Assembly: GCF_900167935.1 (NCBI RefSeq)
Contig: NZ_FUYL01000003.1
Coordinates: forward strand, 1-64,000
DNA length: 64,000 nt
Direction of reading: 5' to 3'
Origin: Maribacter arcticus
Lineage (GTDB): Bacteria; Bacteroidota; Bacteroidia; Flavobacteriales; Flavobacteriaceae
Part shown: piece after piece, positions 43,516 through 52,968 of the stretch
How the letters are laid out: each line of letters begins with the position of its first letter
Numbering within the stretch: the first letter of the stretch is position 1
Made by a program: the position numbers and the translations under genes
Notes under the pieces: model-generated
What the model saw: only the letters and a program-made list of their open reading frames with translations
The model's database searches: none
What the model was told of the DNA's origin: nothing

Positions 43516-44256
43516 TTAAGTGAGTTGTTCGCTAGTTTTTCCAAATCTTCGTTCTCTGTTCTGGTAATTTTTTATGGCTTCTACCAAATGATGTTCCCTA
43601 AAATCGGGCCAAAATACATCAATAAAATATAACTCTGCATATGCAATCTGCCATAATAAAAAATTGCTGATCCGATGTTCTCCACTAGTACGGATAAGCA
43701 AGTCTACGTCTGGCAAATTGTGCGTGTAAAGATGGTTATTAATAATGGTTTCGTCAATATTTTCAATTGAAATTATATTATTTTTAACTTTGGCACTTAT
43801 TGCTTTTACTGCAGATTGCAACTCTTCACGAGCGCCGTAACTTAAAGCTAAAGTAAGCGTCATGCCTGTATTTTGCTTAGTTTGACCCATAACCTCAATT
43901 AACTCTTTATAGGCTTTAGATGGTAAAGCAGAAATATTACCTATAGTATTTAAACGTATATTATTTTTGTTAAAAGTTTTAAGTTCTTTCTTCAAAGAAG
44001 ACACTAATAAGCGCATAAGAGTTTGCACTTCAACCTTTGGTCGATTCCAATTTTCAGTAGAAAATGTATACAAAGTCAAAAAATCGATTCCCAATTGAGC
44101 ACACTGCTCTACAACAATCTTTACGGTTTTAACCCCGTGCTCGTGACCAAAAACTCTTAATTTACCACGTTCTTTAGCCCACCTACCATTACCGTCCATA
44201 ATAATAGCAAGATGCTTAGGAACATTTGTTTTATCAATACCGTTTATCTCGTCCAT
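43516..44256 (-). CDS. uppS: Isoprenyl transferase (undecaprenyl diphosphate synthase)
   Basis: A 246-residue cis-prenyltransferase making the C55 lipid carrier for cell-wall polymers. The diphosphate/metal motif is IIMDGNGRWAKERG (Asp21); TLYTFSTENWNRP and DLLIRTSGEHRISNFLLWQ AYAEL-type segments follow. The start at 44256 is chosen because the longer frame begins with TTG inside the preceding gene; the chosen ATG is eight bases after that gene's stop. It lies in an envelope operon between DUF6089 and bamA. Confidence 0.94.
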   Translation of the reverse strand: MDEINGIDKTNVPKHLAIIMDGNGRWAKERGKLRVFGHEHGVKTVKIVVEQCAQLGIDFLTLYTFSTENWNRPKVEVQTLMRLLVSSLKKELKTFNKNNIRLNTIGNISALPSKAYKELIEVMGQTKQNTGMTLTLALSYGAREELQSAVKAISAKVKNNIISIENIDETIINNHLYTHNLPDVDLLIRTSGEHRISNFLLWQIAYAELYFIDVFWPDFREHHLVEAIKNYQNRERRFGKTSEQLT

Positions 44257-44263
44257 TTTTATT

Positions 44264-44950
44264 TTACTCAAAACAATCCATACAAGGCTTTCGTCCAAAT
44301 GTATAGGTTAATGTTAACCCAGAAAAAACATACCAATCATCACTAAAAATATTTCCAAATTGGAATTCTTCAAAATTTGACCCCTTAGGATTACTGGCAT
44401 CTAAGTTATCGGTGAAGGTGTACCTAGCACCTATTTCAGCCCCAAAAATAAGAAACTGATTGATACGATACTTAAAACCTGCCGTCATTGGTATAGCCAA
44501 TGCACCATCTTTTTGTCCGATTTCTTGCAAAATACCTCCATTAAAATATTCATAATCATATCTAAAATAGGTGATACCTGTATATAAATAAGGCGTGAAA
44601 GCCGGACCCAATTTATGAAGATTATAATCTACAAAGTTAAACTCAAGACCGACAGAGCCTTCTAAAACAGAATTATCAACCACATAACCTCTTTGCTGCC
44701 TTGCTGTAGAACTTGATTTATTATCATCTGCCGTAAACTTACCGTACATTAAGCTACCTCGCCATGCATACCTTTTACTAATATTCCATTTAAACAAACC
44801 ACCAAAAGCTATATCAGAAGGTAAAATATAATTTGTTCTTCCCACATCGCTGATGGTATTAGCCCCACCTAAAAAAACACCTGCCTCATAGGTTTGTGCT
44901 TTAAGTCCGCTAAACGAAAAAAGCAATATTAACAACGTTATGTAACGCAT
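44264..44950 (-). CDS. DUF6089 family outer-membrane beta-barrel protein
   Basis: A 228-residue exported protein (signal peptide MRYITLLILLFSFSGLKAQ) with alternating hydrophobic beta strands (YEAGVFLGGANTISDVGRTN YI, WRGSLMYGKFTADD, FTPYLYTGITYFRYDYEYFN), as for a small 8-stranded barrel. The family has a conserved place next to uppS and bamA in Flavobacteria; its function is unknown. The C-terminal CMDCFE gives two cysteines, unusual for a barrel end. Confidence 0.85.
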   Translation of the reverse strand: MRYITLLILLFSFSGLKAQTYEAGVFLGGANTISDVGRTNYILPSDIAFGGLFKWNISKRYAWRGSLMYGKFTADDNKSSSTARQQRGYVVDNSVLEGSVGLEFNFVDYNLHKLGPAFTPYLYTGITYFRYDYEYFNGGILQEIGQKDGALAIPMTAGFKYRINQFLIFGAEIGARYTFTDNLDASNPKGSNFEEFQFGNIFSDDWYVFSGLTLTYTFGRKPCMDCFE

Positions 44951-45063
44951 AAATTATTATTTACAATTATAACCCATCCTCTTTTAAAAATAGAAAGTGA
45001 GATAATTTTCTTGTTCTCAAAAGATAAACAGCTATTAAGGTCATTTATTGTTTAAAACCAGGC

Positions 45064-45945
45064 TCAATTTCGCCTATCCTCACCCCAAAGCAGCTTATTT
45101 CTTAGGGTCTTTAAAAAACTTTCTGAAGTATACTCTATCATTTTAATAGTAAAGGGCGCCTTACTAATTGTAATTTCTTGCCCATTTTCCAATGAGGCAA
45201 TTCTAGAGTCCAAAGACACCAAATGATTTTCCTCTCGTCCAGATACTTTTAACCGTATTACAGTATCATCCGAAATCACGAGTGGCCGAGCGTTAAGATT
45301 ATGCGGTGCAATTGGCGTTAAAACCAATGATTTGGCCGTTGGCACAATTACAGGGCCTCCACAACTTAAAGAATACCCTGTAGAACCTGTTGGTGTTGAA
45401 ATGATTAATCCGTCAGCCCAATACGAAGTTAGATATTCATTATTTAAATACGTTTCTACGGTAATCATCGAGGTAGTGTCTTTTCTACTCACCGTAATTT
45501 CGTTAAGCGCAAAATTGAGATCGCCAAATTCAACGTCAAGCTCCTTAGTATTTAATTGAACTAAACTACGCTCAACAATAGTATAAGCCTCTTCTTTAAA
45601 TTCCTGAACCACTTTTCTAACATCTTCTTTTTTAAAAGTGGAAAGAAAACCTAATCTACCAGTATTTACCCCTACAATGGGAATACCCAAATCTTTAACA
45701 AATGTTGTTGCTCTTAAAATTGTACCGTCTCCACCAAAACTAACAAACATATCGAAAGTGGAATTCAGCCCACTAGTCATGGTAAAAGTTGGAAAAATTT
45801 CTGAAGATTCTAATTTACTATACAGCTCATAAAAGTCTTTTTCTATAAATACTTCTGAAGGTTCTTTATGCAACTCATCTAATAACTCTACTAGATACTC
45901 TATTGCATTATCTTGATATGTTTGACCATATATAGCTACTTTCAT
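45064..45945 (-). CDS. nadK: NAD kinase
   Basis: A 293-residue NAD kinase making NADP from NAD with ATP or polyphosphate in the cytosol. The phosphate-binding GGDGTILRAT is at residues 71 to 80, followed by VGVNTGRLGFLSTF; TPTGSTGYSLSCGGPVIVPT is the second signature. Full length. The CBS-domain gene ends two bases before it, so they share a transcript. Confidence 0.96.
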   Translation of the reverse strand: MKVAIYGQTYQDNAIEYLVELLDELHKEPSEVFIEKDFYELYSKLESSEIFPTFTMTSGLNSTFDMFVSFGGDGTILRATTFVKDLGIPIVGVNTGRLGFLSTFKKEDVRKVVQEFKEEAYTIVERSLVQLNTKELDVEFGDLNFALNEITVSRKDTTSMITVETYLNNEYLTSYWADGLIISTPTGSTGYSLSCGGPVIVPTAKSLVLTPIAPHNLNARPLVISDDTVIRLKVSGREENHLVSLDSRIASLENGQEITISKAPFTIKMIEYTSESFLKTLRNKLLWGEDRRN

Positions 45946-45946
45946 A

Positions 45947-46603
45947 CTATACGTTAAGGTATTTATCTAAATAATCTGAACGCTCCTTAAGGTCTTCAAG
46001 AAACTGATCATCACTATTACCAAAAAGAATATGATAATTATATCTCCTAAAAGTCTGAACAACCTTATTATAGTTATCAGTAGTGATTTTTAAAGTAACC
46101 TGAATAATATCGTTCTGTGTATCGGTAATAAAGCCTCCTATAAGTTTGGCATTATTACTCTCTACAATTTGGGCAATTTGACTGAATGAATAATCTTTAA
46201 TGCCTGTTGCAACAACCAGAATACTACCCGGATCAGTAAAAAACGGAGTATCAATAAAAACAGTAACTATATCAGTTAGATCATAATAACCTACTACTTC
46301 TTCTTTTTCATTCAAAATAGGCAAAAGATTTGCTTCATTTCGAGCAAACGCTTCTAAAATATCAAGCCAATTGGTTTCGCCTCGAACAAAAAAGCTTTGA
46401 AGCTCATATCTAAACTCCTCAATTTTAGTGTCTGGAAGCAATGTCTCTGCATCATTTTCTGAGAAAACACCTAAAAATCGCCCTTCCTCTACGACAGCTA
46501 CATGTGAGTAGGTCGTATCTTGAAAAAAATCTAATACTTTTTCGAAAGTATCCTTTATTTCAAATACAGGAATAGTAGTAATGATATGTTCTTGAATATG
46601 CAT
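45947..46603 (-). CDS. CBS-domain protein
   Basis: A 218-residue cytosolic protein started at the ATG at 46603; the upstream TTG extension is unlikely. Two CBS motifs form an adenosine-nucleotide-sensing pair: the first around YSHVAVVEEGRFLGVFSEND AE, the second around EANLLPILNEKEEVVGYYDL TDI. The C-terminal part after GSILVVATGIKDYSF looks like an ACT-like domain. It is the first gene of the nadK-uppS-bamA operon and may tune that operon's products to energy state; that role is inferred. Confidence 0.85.
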   Translation of the reverse strand: MHIQEHIITTIPVFEIKDTFEKVLDFFQDTTYSHVAVVEEGRFLGVFSENDAETLLPDTKIEEFRYELQSFFVRGETNWLDILEAFARNEANLLPILNEKEEVVGYYDLTDIVTVFIDTPFFTDPGSILVVATGIKDYSFSQIAQIVESNNAKLIGGFITDTQNDIIQVTLKITTDNYNKVVQTFRRYNYHILFGNSDDQFLEDLKERSDYLDKYLNV

Positions 46604-46660
46604 AGGCTTGATTATAACGCAAAATAACAATTAATAATATCAAAAGGCGTGCCTTATTTG

Positions 46661-46668
46661 TATTTTTG
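46661..46668 (+). promoter_or_regulatory. Probable -7 element of pdxJ
   Basis: TATTTTTG fits the TAnnTTTG consensus, 27 bases ahead of the pdxJ start. No clear TTG is seen at -33. Confidence 0.4.
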
Positions 46669-46695
46669 ATGCTCTTAAAAGGTAAATAAGACATA

Positions 46696-47409
46696 ATGAC
46701 AAAACTTAGCGTTAACGTAAACAAAATAGCAACTCTTAGAAATGCTCGTGGCGGCAATGTGCCTGATTTATTAAAGGTTTCAAGAGATTTAGAAAGCTTT
46801 GGAGCACAAGGTATAACCATACACCCAAGACCAGATGAACGTCATATTCGCTATCAAGACGCTAGAGATTTGAAAACTATTGTAAAAACCGAGTTTAATA
46901 TTGAAGGTAATCCAATTCCAAAATTTATTGATTTAGTACTTGAAGTTAAGCCAGAGCAAGTCACTTTAGTACCAGATTCTATTGAAGCTATAACTTCAAA
47001 TGCAGGCTGGAACACAATTAAGTATAAAGATTTTTTAACCGATGTCATCAAAACCTTTAAACAAGCAGGCATACGCACCTCTATTTTTGTAGATCCTGAT
47101 CCGAAAATGATTCGTGGAGCAAAAGAGGTGGGCACAGATCGCATAGAATTGTACACCGAAAGTTATGCTACCGATTACGAACTAAATAAGGAAAAAGCAA
47201 TACGGCCATTCATTGAGGCAGCAAAGAGCGCCAAAGAATTAGGCCTAGGAATTAACGCAGGCCATGATTTAAGCCTTGACAATATTCAATATTTTGCAAA
47301 AAATATACCTAATTTACTAGAGGTATCTATTGGTCATGCCCTAATTAGTGAAGCATTATACTTAGGACTTGACAATGTTGTGAACATGTATTTACATAAA
47401 TTAAAATGA
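46696..47409 (+). CDS. pdxJ: Pyridoxine 5'-phosphate synthase
   Basis: A 237-residue TIM-barrel enzyme that condenses 3-amino-1-hydroxyacetone phosphate with deoxyxylulose 5-phosphate to form pyridoxine 5'-phosphate. [23 protein letters not shown] is the opening; [39 protein letters not shown] and [15 protein letters not shown] follow with the phosphate-binding residues. Divergent from the CBS gene. Its TGA overlaps the ATG of the hydrolase (ATGA), so the two are coupled. Confidence 0.96.
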   Translation: MTKLSVNVNKIATLRNARGGNVPDLLKVSRDLESFGAQGITIHPRPDERHIRYQDARDLKTIVKTEFNIEGNPIPKFIDLVLEVKPEQVTLVPDSIEAITSNAGWNTIKYKDFLTDVIKTFKQAGIRTSIFVDPDPKMIRGAKEVGTDRIELYTESYATDYELNKEKAIRPFIEAAKSAKELGLGINAGHDLSLDNIQYFAKNIPNLLEVSIGHALISEALYLGLDNVVNMYLHKLK

Positions 47410-48188
47410 AGCAAATTTTACATTCGTTAATTTTAGGGGAAGGCAAACCCTTATGCATTTTACATGGATTTTTAGGGATGCTCGACAATTGGAAAACATT
47501 AGGTGCATTATACGCTGAAAACGGATTTCAAGTCCACCTGATTGATCAACGCAATCATGGCAAAAGCTTTCATTCTCCCGACTTTGATTATGATATTCTT
47601 TCAAATGACTTACTTAATTATATGAATCATCATAAAATTGAAAGCACTATCCTAATAGGTCACTCCATGGGAGGAAAAACGGCTATGCAATTCGCCTGTA
47701 GTCATCCCGAAAGAATTAGCAAATTATTAATTGCCGACATTGCACCAAAATTTTATCCTCCGCATCATCAAATAATAATTGATGGCTTAAATGCTATTGA
47801 TACCCATAATTTAAAATCGCGAAAAGATGCAGACGACCAACTAACAAAGTATATTTCAGATTTTGGCACAAGACAATTTTTACTAAAAAGCCTGTTTAGA
47901 AATGAAGACAAAAAACTGTGCTTCAGGTTCAATCTAGAAGTTTTGAGCGAGAAAATGGAAGAAATAGGCGATAACATCAACAGCACGGATCGTTACAACG
48001 GCCCTACTCTTTTCTTAAGAGGCGACCGATCTGAATATGTAACGAAAAATGATATTGAAATAATTAGCAGCCATTTTCCAAAAGCTACAGTAGAAACTAT
48101 TAGCAAGGCAGGTCACTGGCTACACGCAGAAAATCCTGAAGAATTCTTTGGAAAATCTTTAAGCTTTTTCAATAAAACAATAAATTAA
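47406..48188 (+). CDS. Alpha/beta hydrolase (YbfF-like)
   Basis: A 260-residue serine hydrolase. The oxyanion segment [19 protein letters not shown], the nucleophile elbow [13 protein letters not shown], the acid in [11 protein letters not shown] and the histidine in [15 protein letters not shown] make up a complete triad. It resembles the YbfF esterase group. The four-base overlap with pdxJ implies one transcript, but no link in function is evident. Confidence 0.9.
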   Translation: MKQILHSLILGEGKPLCILHGFLGMLDNWKTLGALYAENGFQVHLIDQRNHGKSFHSPDFDYDILSNDLLNYMNHHKIESTILIGHSMGGKTAMQFACSHPERISKLLIADIAPKFYPPHHQIIIDGLNAIDTHNLKSRKDADDQLTKYISDFGTRQFLLKSLFRNEDKKLCFRFNLEVLSEKMEEIGDNINSTDRYNGPTLFLRGDRSEYVTKNDIEIISSHFPKATVETISKAGHWLHAENPEEFFGKSLSFFNKTIN

Positions 48189-48217
48189 AATAATTAATCA
48201 CATTAAAATCAATAACT

Positions 48218-48565
48218 ATGAAACTAATTCTAAGAATACTTTTAAGCGCTTTATCTGTAATCATTTTAGCAAATGTATTACCCAATGTTTCTGTAGATAC
48301 TTTTATGACTGCCGTTATAGTAGCCGTTGTTCTAAGTTTACTTAATTTTTTAGTAAAACCCATCTTGGTAATTTTAACACTACCCGTTACCATAGTTACC
48401 TTTGGCCTTTTCTTGCTAATTATAAACGCTATAATTATTCTACTTGCCGATAAGCTTATTAACGGTTTTTCGGTTAGCAATATTTGGTGGGCATTGATTT
48501 TTAGCCTATTGTTATCCTTTTTACAATCCATCTTTTTTTCATTGCTAAATGACGACAAGTCTTAG
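48218..48565 (+). CDS. Phage holin family / DUF-type small membrane protein
   Basis: A 115-residue protein with four predicted membrane helices (LILRILLSALSVIILANVLP, FMTAVIVAVVLSLLNFLV, ILVILTLPVTIVTFGLFLLI INAIIILLA, WALIFSLLLSFLQSIFFSLL). It fits the holin 4-2 (YvlD-like) family, which despite the name is widespread in bacterial chromosomes and not evidence of a phage. It follows the hydrolase by 29 bases. Confidence 0.82.
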   Translation: MKLILRILLSALSVIILANVLPNVSVDTFMTAVIVAVVLSLLNFLVKPILVILTLPVTIVTFGLFLLIINAIIILLADKLINGFSVSNIWWALIFSLLLSFLQSIFFSLLNDDKS

Positions 48566-48603
48566 TTGCTTTTGATTTGAAATTCAATACTTTAAAAAAT
48601 TGG

Positions 48604-48630
48604 TTGACTTTGCAAAATATAGTATTTTTG
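48604..48630 (+). promoter_or_regulatory. Bacteroidota-type promoter of tig
   Basis: TTG at 48604 and TATTTTTG at 48623 to 48630 with a 16-base gap; the tig ATG lies 35 bases downstream. Confidence 0.65.
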
Positions 48631-48665
48631 CATCCCATTTTATACATGCAAATAGATAATAAGGA

Positions 48666-49988
48666 ATGAATATTACGAAAGAGCAGATAGACGATTTAAA
48701 TGCAGTAGTTAAAGTTGCTATCACAAAAGACGATTACCAAGATAAGGTAGATTCCATTTTAAAGGATTATAAAAAGCAAGCCAATATACCTGGTTTTAGA
48801 AAGGGCCAAGTACCAATGGGTCTTATTAAAAAACAATATGGCAAAGCAGTATTGGTTGATGAAGTAAATAAATTGTTGCAAGACAATCTTAACAAATACC
48901 TTACCGAAGAAAAATTAGATGTTCTTGGAAATCCACTTCCAAAACAACAAGATAATTTTGACTGGGACCAAGATGAACTAGCTTTTGAATTTGAATTGGG
49001 TTTAGCTCCAAACTTTGAGGTTTCATTGAAAACTAAAAAAGCAATAACTCAATACAAGATTGTTGCTGACAAGAAAATGATAGATGAGCAAGTAGAACGT
49101 ATTCAAAAACAATACGGTAAGCTTGTAAGTAAAGATGTAGTTAGCAAAAATGATGAAGTAAGTGGCACTTTCTCTAACGAAGCTGAAGAAATTGACAACA
49201 AGACCATGTTAGAAACCGACAAGCTAAAAAGCAAAAAAGCTTTAGATGCATTGAAAGGTAAAAAAGTTGGTGATGTTATCACTTTAAAAACTAAAGGATT
49301 ATTCAATGAAGACCATATGCTATCAAGTGCTTTAGGCATTGATAAGCAAAAGGCTGAATCTTTGGATACTGAGGTTACTTTTACAATTTCGGAAATAAAT
49401 GAAAGAGAAGCTGCTGAGTTGAACCAAGATTTGTTCGATAAACTTTTTGGACCTGACAGCGTAAAATCTGAGAAGGAATTAAAAGAACGCATTAAGGAAG
49501 ATTCTGAAAAACAATTCGAGCAGCAGTCTGATCAAAAATTATTGAACGACGTTACAGAATACTTTATTGATAACACCAAATTTGAACTGCCGAGCGGTTT
49601 CTTAACTAAATGGATTCAGATGACAGGCGAAGAGCCTATCTCTGAAGAGCAAGCAGTTGAAGAGTATGCAAAATCTGAAAAAGGATTACGTTACCAACTT
49701 ATAGAAGGCAAAATTATTCGCGACAATGAGCTACAGGTTCAATTCGATGAGTTAAAAGAATTTTCTAAAGGATTTATTCGTTCACAAATGGCTCAATTTG
49801 GTCAATTAGACCCAAAAGAAGAAGAATTAGATAGTATTGCTGCTCGTGTTCTTGGTAACCAAGATGAAGTAAAAAGACTTTCAGAACAATTGATGAGTCA
49901 AAAATTATTGAATCTTTACAAAGAAAAAGCAAACCTAAAGACAAAGGAAGTTACCTACGAAAATTTCGTGAAAGAAGTTTACGGATAA
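48666..49988 (+). CDS. tig: Trigger factor
   Basis: A 440-residue ribosome-associated chaperone. The ribosome-binding loop is IPGFRKGQVPMGLIKKQYGK near residues 40 to 60. The central peptidyl-prolyl isomerase region is weak, as usual in Bacteroidota trigger factors (VSKNDEVSGTFSNEAEEI). The long helical C-terminal domain carries LKERIKEDSEKQFEQQSDQK. clpP and clpX follow, the common tig-clpP-clpX order, although a terminator lies between tig and clpP. Confidence 0.94.
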   Translation: MNITKEQIDDLNAVVKVAITKDDYQDKVDSILKDYKKQANIPGFRKGQVPMGLIKKQYGKAVLVDEVNKLLQDNLNKYLTEEKLDVLGNPLPKQQDNFDWDQDELAFEFELGLAPNFEVSLKTKKAITQYKIVADKKMIDEQVERIQKQYGKLVSKDVVSKNDEVSGTFSNEAEEIDNKTMLETDKLKSKKALDALKGKKVGDVITLKTKGLFNEDHMLSSALGIDKQKAESLDTEVTFTISEINEREAAELNQDLFDKLFGPDSVKSEKELKERIKEDSEKQFEQQSDQKLLNDVTEYFIDNTKFELPSGFLTKWIQMTGEEPISEEQAVEEYAKSEKGLRYQLIEGKIIRDNELQVQFDELKEFSKGFIRSQMAQFGQLDPKEEELDSIAARVLGNQDEVKRLSEQLMSQKLLNLYKEKANLKTKEVTYENFVKEVYG

Positions 49989-50016
49989 TTCCAAACAATA
50001 AATTAAGTATCTTTAC

Positions 50017-50050
50017 GGTGCCGGAAATGAAATTTTCGGCACCTTTTTTT
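50017..50050 (+). terminator. Rho-independent terminator after tig
   Basis: GGTGCCG (50017 to 50023) pairs with CGGCACC (50037 to 50043), followed by TTTTTTT. Confidence 0.85.
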
Positions 50051-50075
50051 ACTCTAAAAAATAGACATATAATTT

Positions 50076-50756
50076 ATGGATTACGGAAAAGAATTCAAGA
50101 ATTTCGCTATAAACGATCAAGGTATTAGCAGTACATATTACGACACAATAATGAGCAGCATGTACCCAACAAACATGACGCCTAACATTATTGAAGAAAG
50201 GTCTATGAATGTTGTTGCTATGGATGTTTATTCGCGTTTAATGATGGATCGTATCATATTCATGGGTACGGGTATCAATGATCAAGTTGCAAATATCATA
50301 CAAGCACAATTATTGTTTCTAGCAAGTGTTGACGCTAAAAAAGATATTCAAATTTACATCAACTCGCCAGGAGGTAGTGTATATGCAGGTTTAGGTATTT
50401 ATGATACTATGCAATTTATTACGCCTGATGTCGCTACCATTTGCACAGGCATGGCCGCTTCAATGGGTGCTGTTTTATTATGCGCTGGTGAAAAAGGAAA
50501 ACGTAGTGGCTTACAACATTCTCGTGTAATGATCCACCAACCAATGGGCGGTGCTCAAGGCCAAGCTAGTGATATTGAAATTACCGCAAGAGAAATCTTA
50601 AAGTTAAAAGAGGAATTATATCAAATCATAGCTCAACACTCTAACACCGATATTGAAAAAGTACGTGACGATAGCGATCGTGATTATTGGATGAAAGCTG
50701 ACGAAGCCCTTAAGTATGGTATGATTGATGAAATTTTAGTAAGGGATAAGAAATAA
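50076..50756 (+). CDS. clpP: ATP-dependent Clp protease proteolytic subunit
   Basis: A 226-residue serine peptidase forming the ClpP chamber. The triad is Ser129 in GMAASMGAV, His154 in RVMIHQPMGG and Asp203 in DSDRDYWM. The INSPGGSVYAGLGIYD strand binds substrate. The N-terminus is longer than in E. coli by about 20 residues. clpX, its unfoldase partner, follows 87 bases downstream. Confidence 0.96.
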   Translation: MDYGKEFKNFAINDQGISSTYYDTIMSSMYPTNMTPNIIEERSMNVVAMDVYSRLMMDRIIFMGTGINDQVANIIQAQLLFLASVDAKKDIQIYINSPGGSVYAGLGIYDTMQFITPDVATICTGMAASMGAVLLCAGEKGKRSGLQHSRVMIHQPMGGAQGQASDIEITAREILKLKEELYQIIAQHSNTDIEKVRDDSDRDYWMKADEALKYGMIDEILVRDKK

Positions 50757-50843
50757 TTTCGACTACTTGAATCAAATAAATAAATGATTTTTAAACCAAA
50801 AACGATTTTCAATCGTTAAGGAATAGAATAGAGAAGTAAGATA

Positions 50844-52079
50844 ATGGCAAAGGAAAATTTAGAATGTTCATTCTGCGGTAGAAAAAAACCAGAAACCAAT
50901 TTGTTGATTGCAGGTCTTGACGCACACATTTGTGACCGTTGCATAGAGCAGGCTCACGGCATTGTTGCTGAAGAATCAAAACAGACAAAGACAAATGATC
51001 TTTCTTCCGAACTAGTCTTAAAAAAGCCTCAAGAGATTAAGGAGTTTTTAGACACCTTTATAATTGGGCAAGAACGAACAAAAAAAGTGATGTCTGTAGC
51101 TGTTTATAATCATTACAAAAGATTACTTCAACCATCTTCAAAAGAAGATGACATAGAGATTCAAAAAAGTAATATTATAATGGTTGGGCAAACGGGTACA
51201 GGTAAAACCTTAATGGCGAAAACTATTGCGAAATTACTTAATGTACCATTAGCTATAGTTGATGCTACAGTGTTGACCGAAGCTGGTTATGTAGGTGAAG
51301 ATGTAGAAAGTATTTTAACTCGTCTTTTGCAGGCAGCAGACTACAATCTTGAAAAAGCTGAAAGAGGAATTGTATTTATTGATGAAATAGACAAGATAGC
51401 TCGCAAAGGTGACAACCCATCAATAACAAGGGATGTATCTGGTGAAGGGGTACAACAAGGACTTCTAAAATTATTAGAAGGTACCGTAGTCAATGTTCCC
51501 CCTAAAGGTGGAAGAAAGCATCCTGATCAAAAATTTATAGAAGTCAATACTGAAAACATACTATTCATTGCAGGTGGAGCATTTGATGGTATTGAACGTG
51601 CAATTACAAAACGTTTGAATATGCAAGCTGTAGGTTATAGTGCTTCAAAATCTGACAACTTTTTGGACACTAGCAATATGTTACAATATATAATACCTAG
51701 AGATTTAAAAGAATTTGGACTTATACCTGAAATTATTGGTAGACTTCCTGTTCTTACACATATGAATCCGTTAGACAAAAAGACATTAAGAGCTATTTTA
51801 ACGGAACCTAAAAATGCCATCATCAAACAGTATGAGAAACTGTTTGCAATGGATGATATTACTTTCACAATCACCGAACAAGCATTGGACTATATTGTAG
51901 GCAAGGCAATTGAATACAAGCTTGGCGCTAGAGGCTTAAGATCATTATGCGAAGCAATCTTTACGGATGCAATGTTCGAGATGCCTAGCACAGGAGATAC
52001 AACATTCAAAGTAACGAAGCCTTATGCTGAAGAAAAGTTATCTTACGACACCGTAAAAAAGTTAAAAGCAGTTTCTTAA
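50844..52079 (+). CDS. clpX: ClpX AAA+ unfoldase
   Basis: A 411-residue ATPase that unfolds substrates for ClpP. The N-terminal zinc domain has Cys8, Cys11, Cys30 and Cys33 ([16 protein letters not shown]). Walker A is GQTGTGKT (115 to 122), Walker B is [11 protein letters not shown], and the pore loop is in [14 protein letters not shown], with the RKH-like GGRKHPDQ. The sensor-2 region is [11 protein letters not shown]. It is terminated by a strong hairpin shared with the convergent gene. Confidence 0.97.
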   Translation: MAKENLECSFCGRKKPETNLLIAGLDAHICDRCIEQAHGIVAEESKQTKTNDLSSELVLKKPQEIKEFLDTFIIGQERTKKVMSVAVYNHYKRLLQPSSKEDDIEIQKSNIIMVGQTGTGKTLMAKTIAKLLNVPLAIVDATVLTEAGYVGEDVESILTRLLQAADYNLEKAERGIVFIDEIDKIARKGDNPSITRDVSGEGVQQGLLKLLEGTVVNVPPKGGRKHPDQKFIEVNTENILFIAGGAFDGIERAITKRLNMQAVGYSASKSDNFLDTSNMLQYIIPRDLKEFGLIPEIIGRLPVLTHMNPLDKKTLRAILTEPKNAIIKQYEKLFAMDDITFTITEQALDYIVGKAIEYKLGARGLRSLCEAIFTDAMFEMPSTGDTTFKVTKPYAEEKLSYDTVKKLKAVS

Positions 52080-52101
52080 ATATGATCTGAATATTATATA
52101 T

Positions 52102-52137
52102 AAAAAAAGCGTGGATAAATATCCACGCTTTTTTTAT
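52102..52137. terminator. Bidirectional terminator after clpX
   Basis: AAAAAAAGCGTGGATA-AA-TATCCACGCTTTTTTT, a perfect 9-bp GC-rich stem flanked by A and T tracts; it ends both clpX and the convergent hydrolase-like gene. Confidence 0.92.
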
Positions 52138-52158
52138 ATTCTAAACCTATATATTATA

Positions 52159-52716
52159 CTAGACCACTTTCTTAATTTGTGGAGCTATTTGTGTTACTTC
52201 TTGCAATAAGTCTAAGCACACTTTTTGAATGATTTTCTCATCAGAATAAAGTGTATGCCCATAATTGGAAACCACTTCCATATCGACACCTAATCTATCA
52301 GCCCATTCATCACTTGGCTTAAATGGATCATTTTCACCATATACCAATTGAAATGGAACATTTGGCCTTTCATTTTTTAAACGAATTCTTGTAGCCGAAA
52401 CACTATAAAACGACTTAACAGGCAATCCTTTTTTTGCAGCTTCCCAAACAATCGTTGCTCCTATACTAAAAGCAAGATAATAACATGGTTCTTTCTCTTT
52501 TTTCAATAAATGAGAAACAGCTGTATCAATACCACCATCAACAAAGGCACTATGAATATTTTCTTCTGAATGCACTAAAATATCGAGGTTAGCCAATTGT
52601 TGGCTATCATAAAAGGTAATATCAAAATACTGTTGAAGATATCCTAAATATGAAGTAATCCACAACCCTTTCTTAGCGCCCCACATATCTGAAACAATCA
52701 CTAATTTCTGTGCCAT
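52159..52716 (-). CDS. Small alpha/beta-hydrolase-fold protein
   Basis: A 185-residue cytosolic protein. It has a hydrolase-like order: a nucleophile-elbow-like CYYLAFSIGATIVWEAA with Ser at the G-x-S-x-G position but Phe and Ala in place of the first and last glycines, an acid region QLVYGENDPF, and a histidine region VSNYGHTLYSDE. The early strand KLVIVSDMWGAKKGLWITSY L stands for the oxyanion region. Whether it is catalytic is open. Monocistronic. Confidence 0.65.
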   Translation of the reverse strand: MAQKLVIVSDMWGAKKGLWITSYLGYLQQYFDITFYDSQQLANLDILVHSEENIHSAFVDGGIDTAVSHLLKKEKEPCYYLAFSIGATIVWEAAKKGLPVKSFYSVSATRIRLKNERPNVPFQLVYGENDPFKPSDEWADRLGVDMEVVSNYGHTLYSDEKIIQKVCLDLLQEVTQIAPQIKKVV

Positions 52717-52968
52717 AATAATAGTATTTTATAGTTTGGTTAAGTTTTCCTACAGCAAGTTGGATTTTTAGCTTCAGTTAACAACATTTAATTGTTTACT
52801 GGCTTAAAAATATCGATGTAGTCCCTTTTAGCGAGAATCTCATACTAAAAAGCAGCCATTCAACTAGCTATCACTTAGCCTCTTAAACCATAGTAAAGTT
52901 AATTCAACTATTGAGCCAAAATAAAAATTTGTTGTGATTAGACTAAAAAAAGGTGTGTATAGAGGTAA

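Noticed and set aside
43512-43544. Longer bamA N-terminus from a TTG inside uppS
   Set aside because: The ATG at 43511 gives a proper signal peptide and sits just after the uppS stop.
44257-44298. Longer uppS N-terminus from a TTG inside the DUF6089 gene
   Set aside because: The conserved start is the ATG at 44256; the extension overlaps the neighbouring gene without family support.
48218-48565. Prophage holin
   Set aside because: No phage genes are nearby, and this holin-like family is common in ordinary chromosomes.
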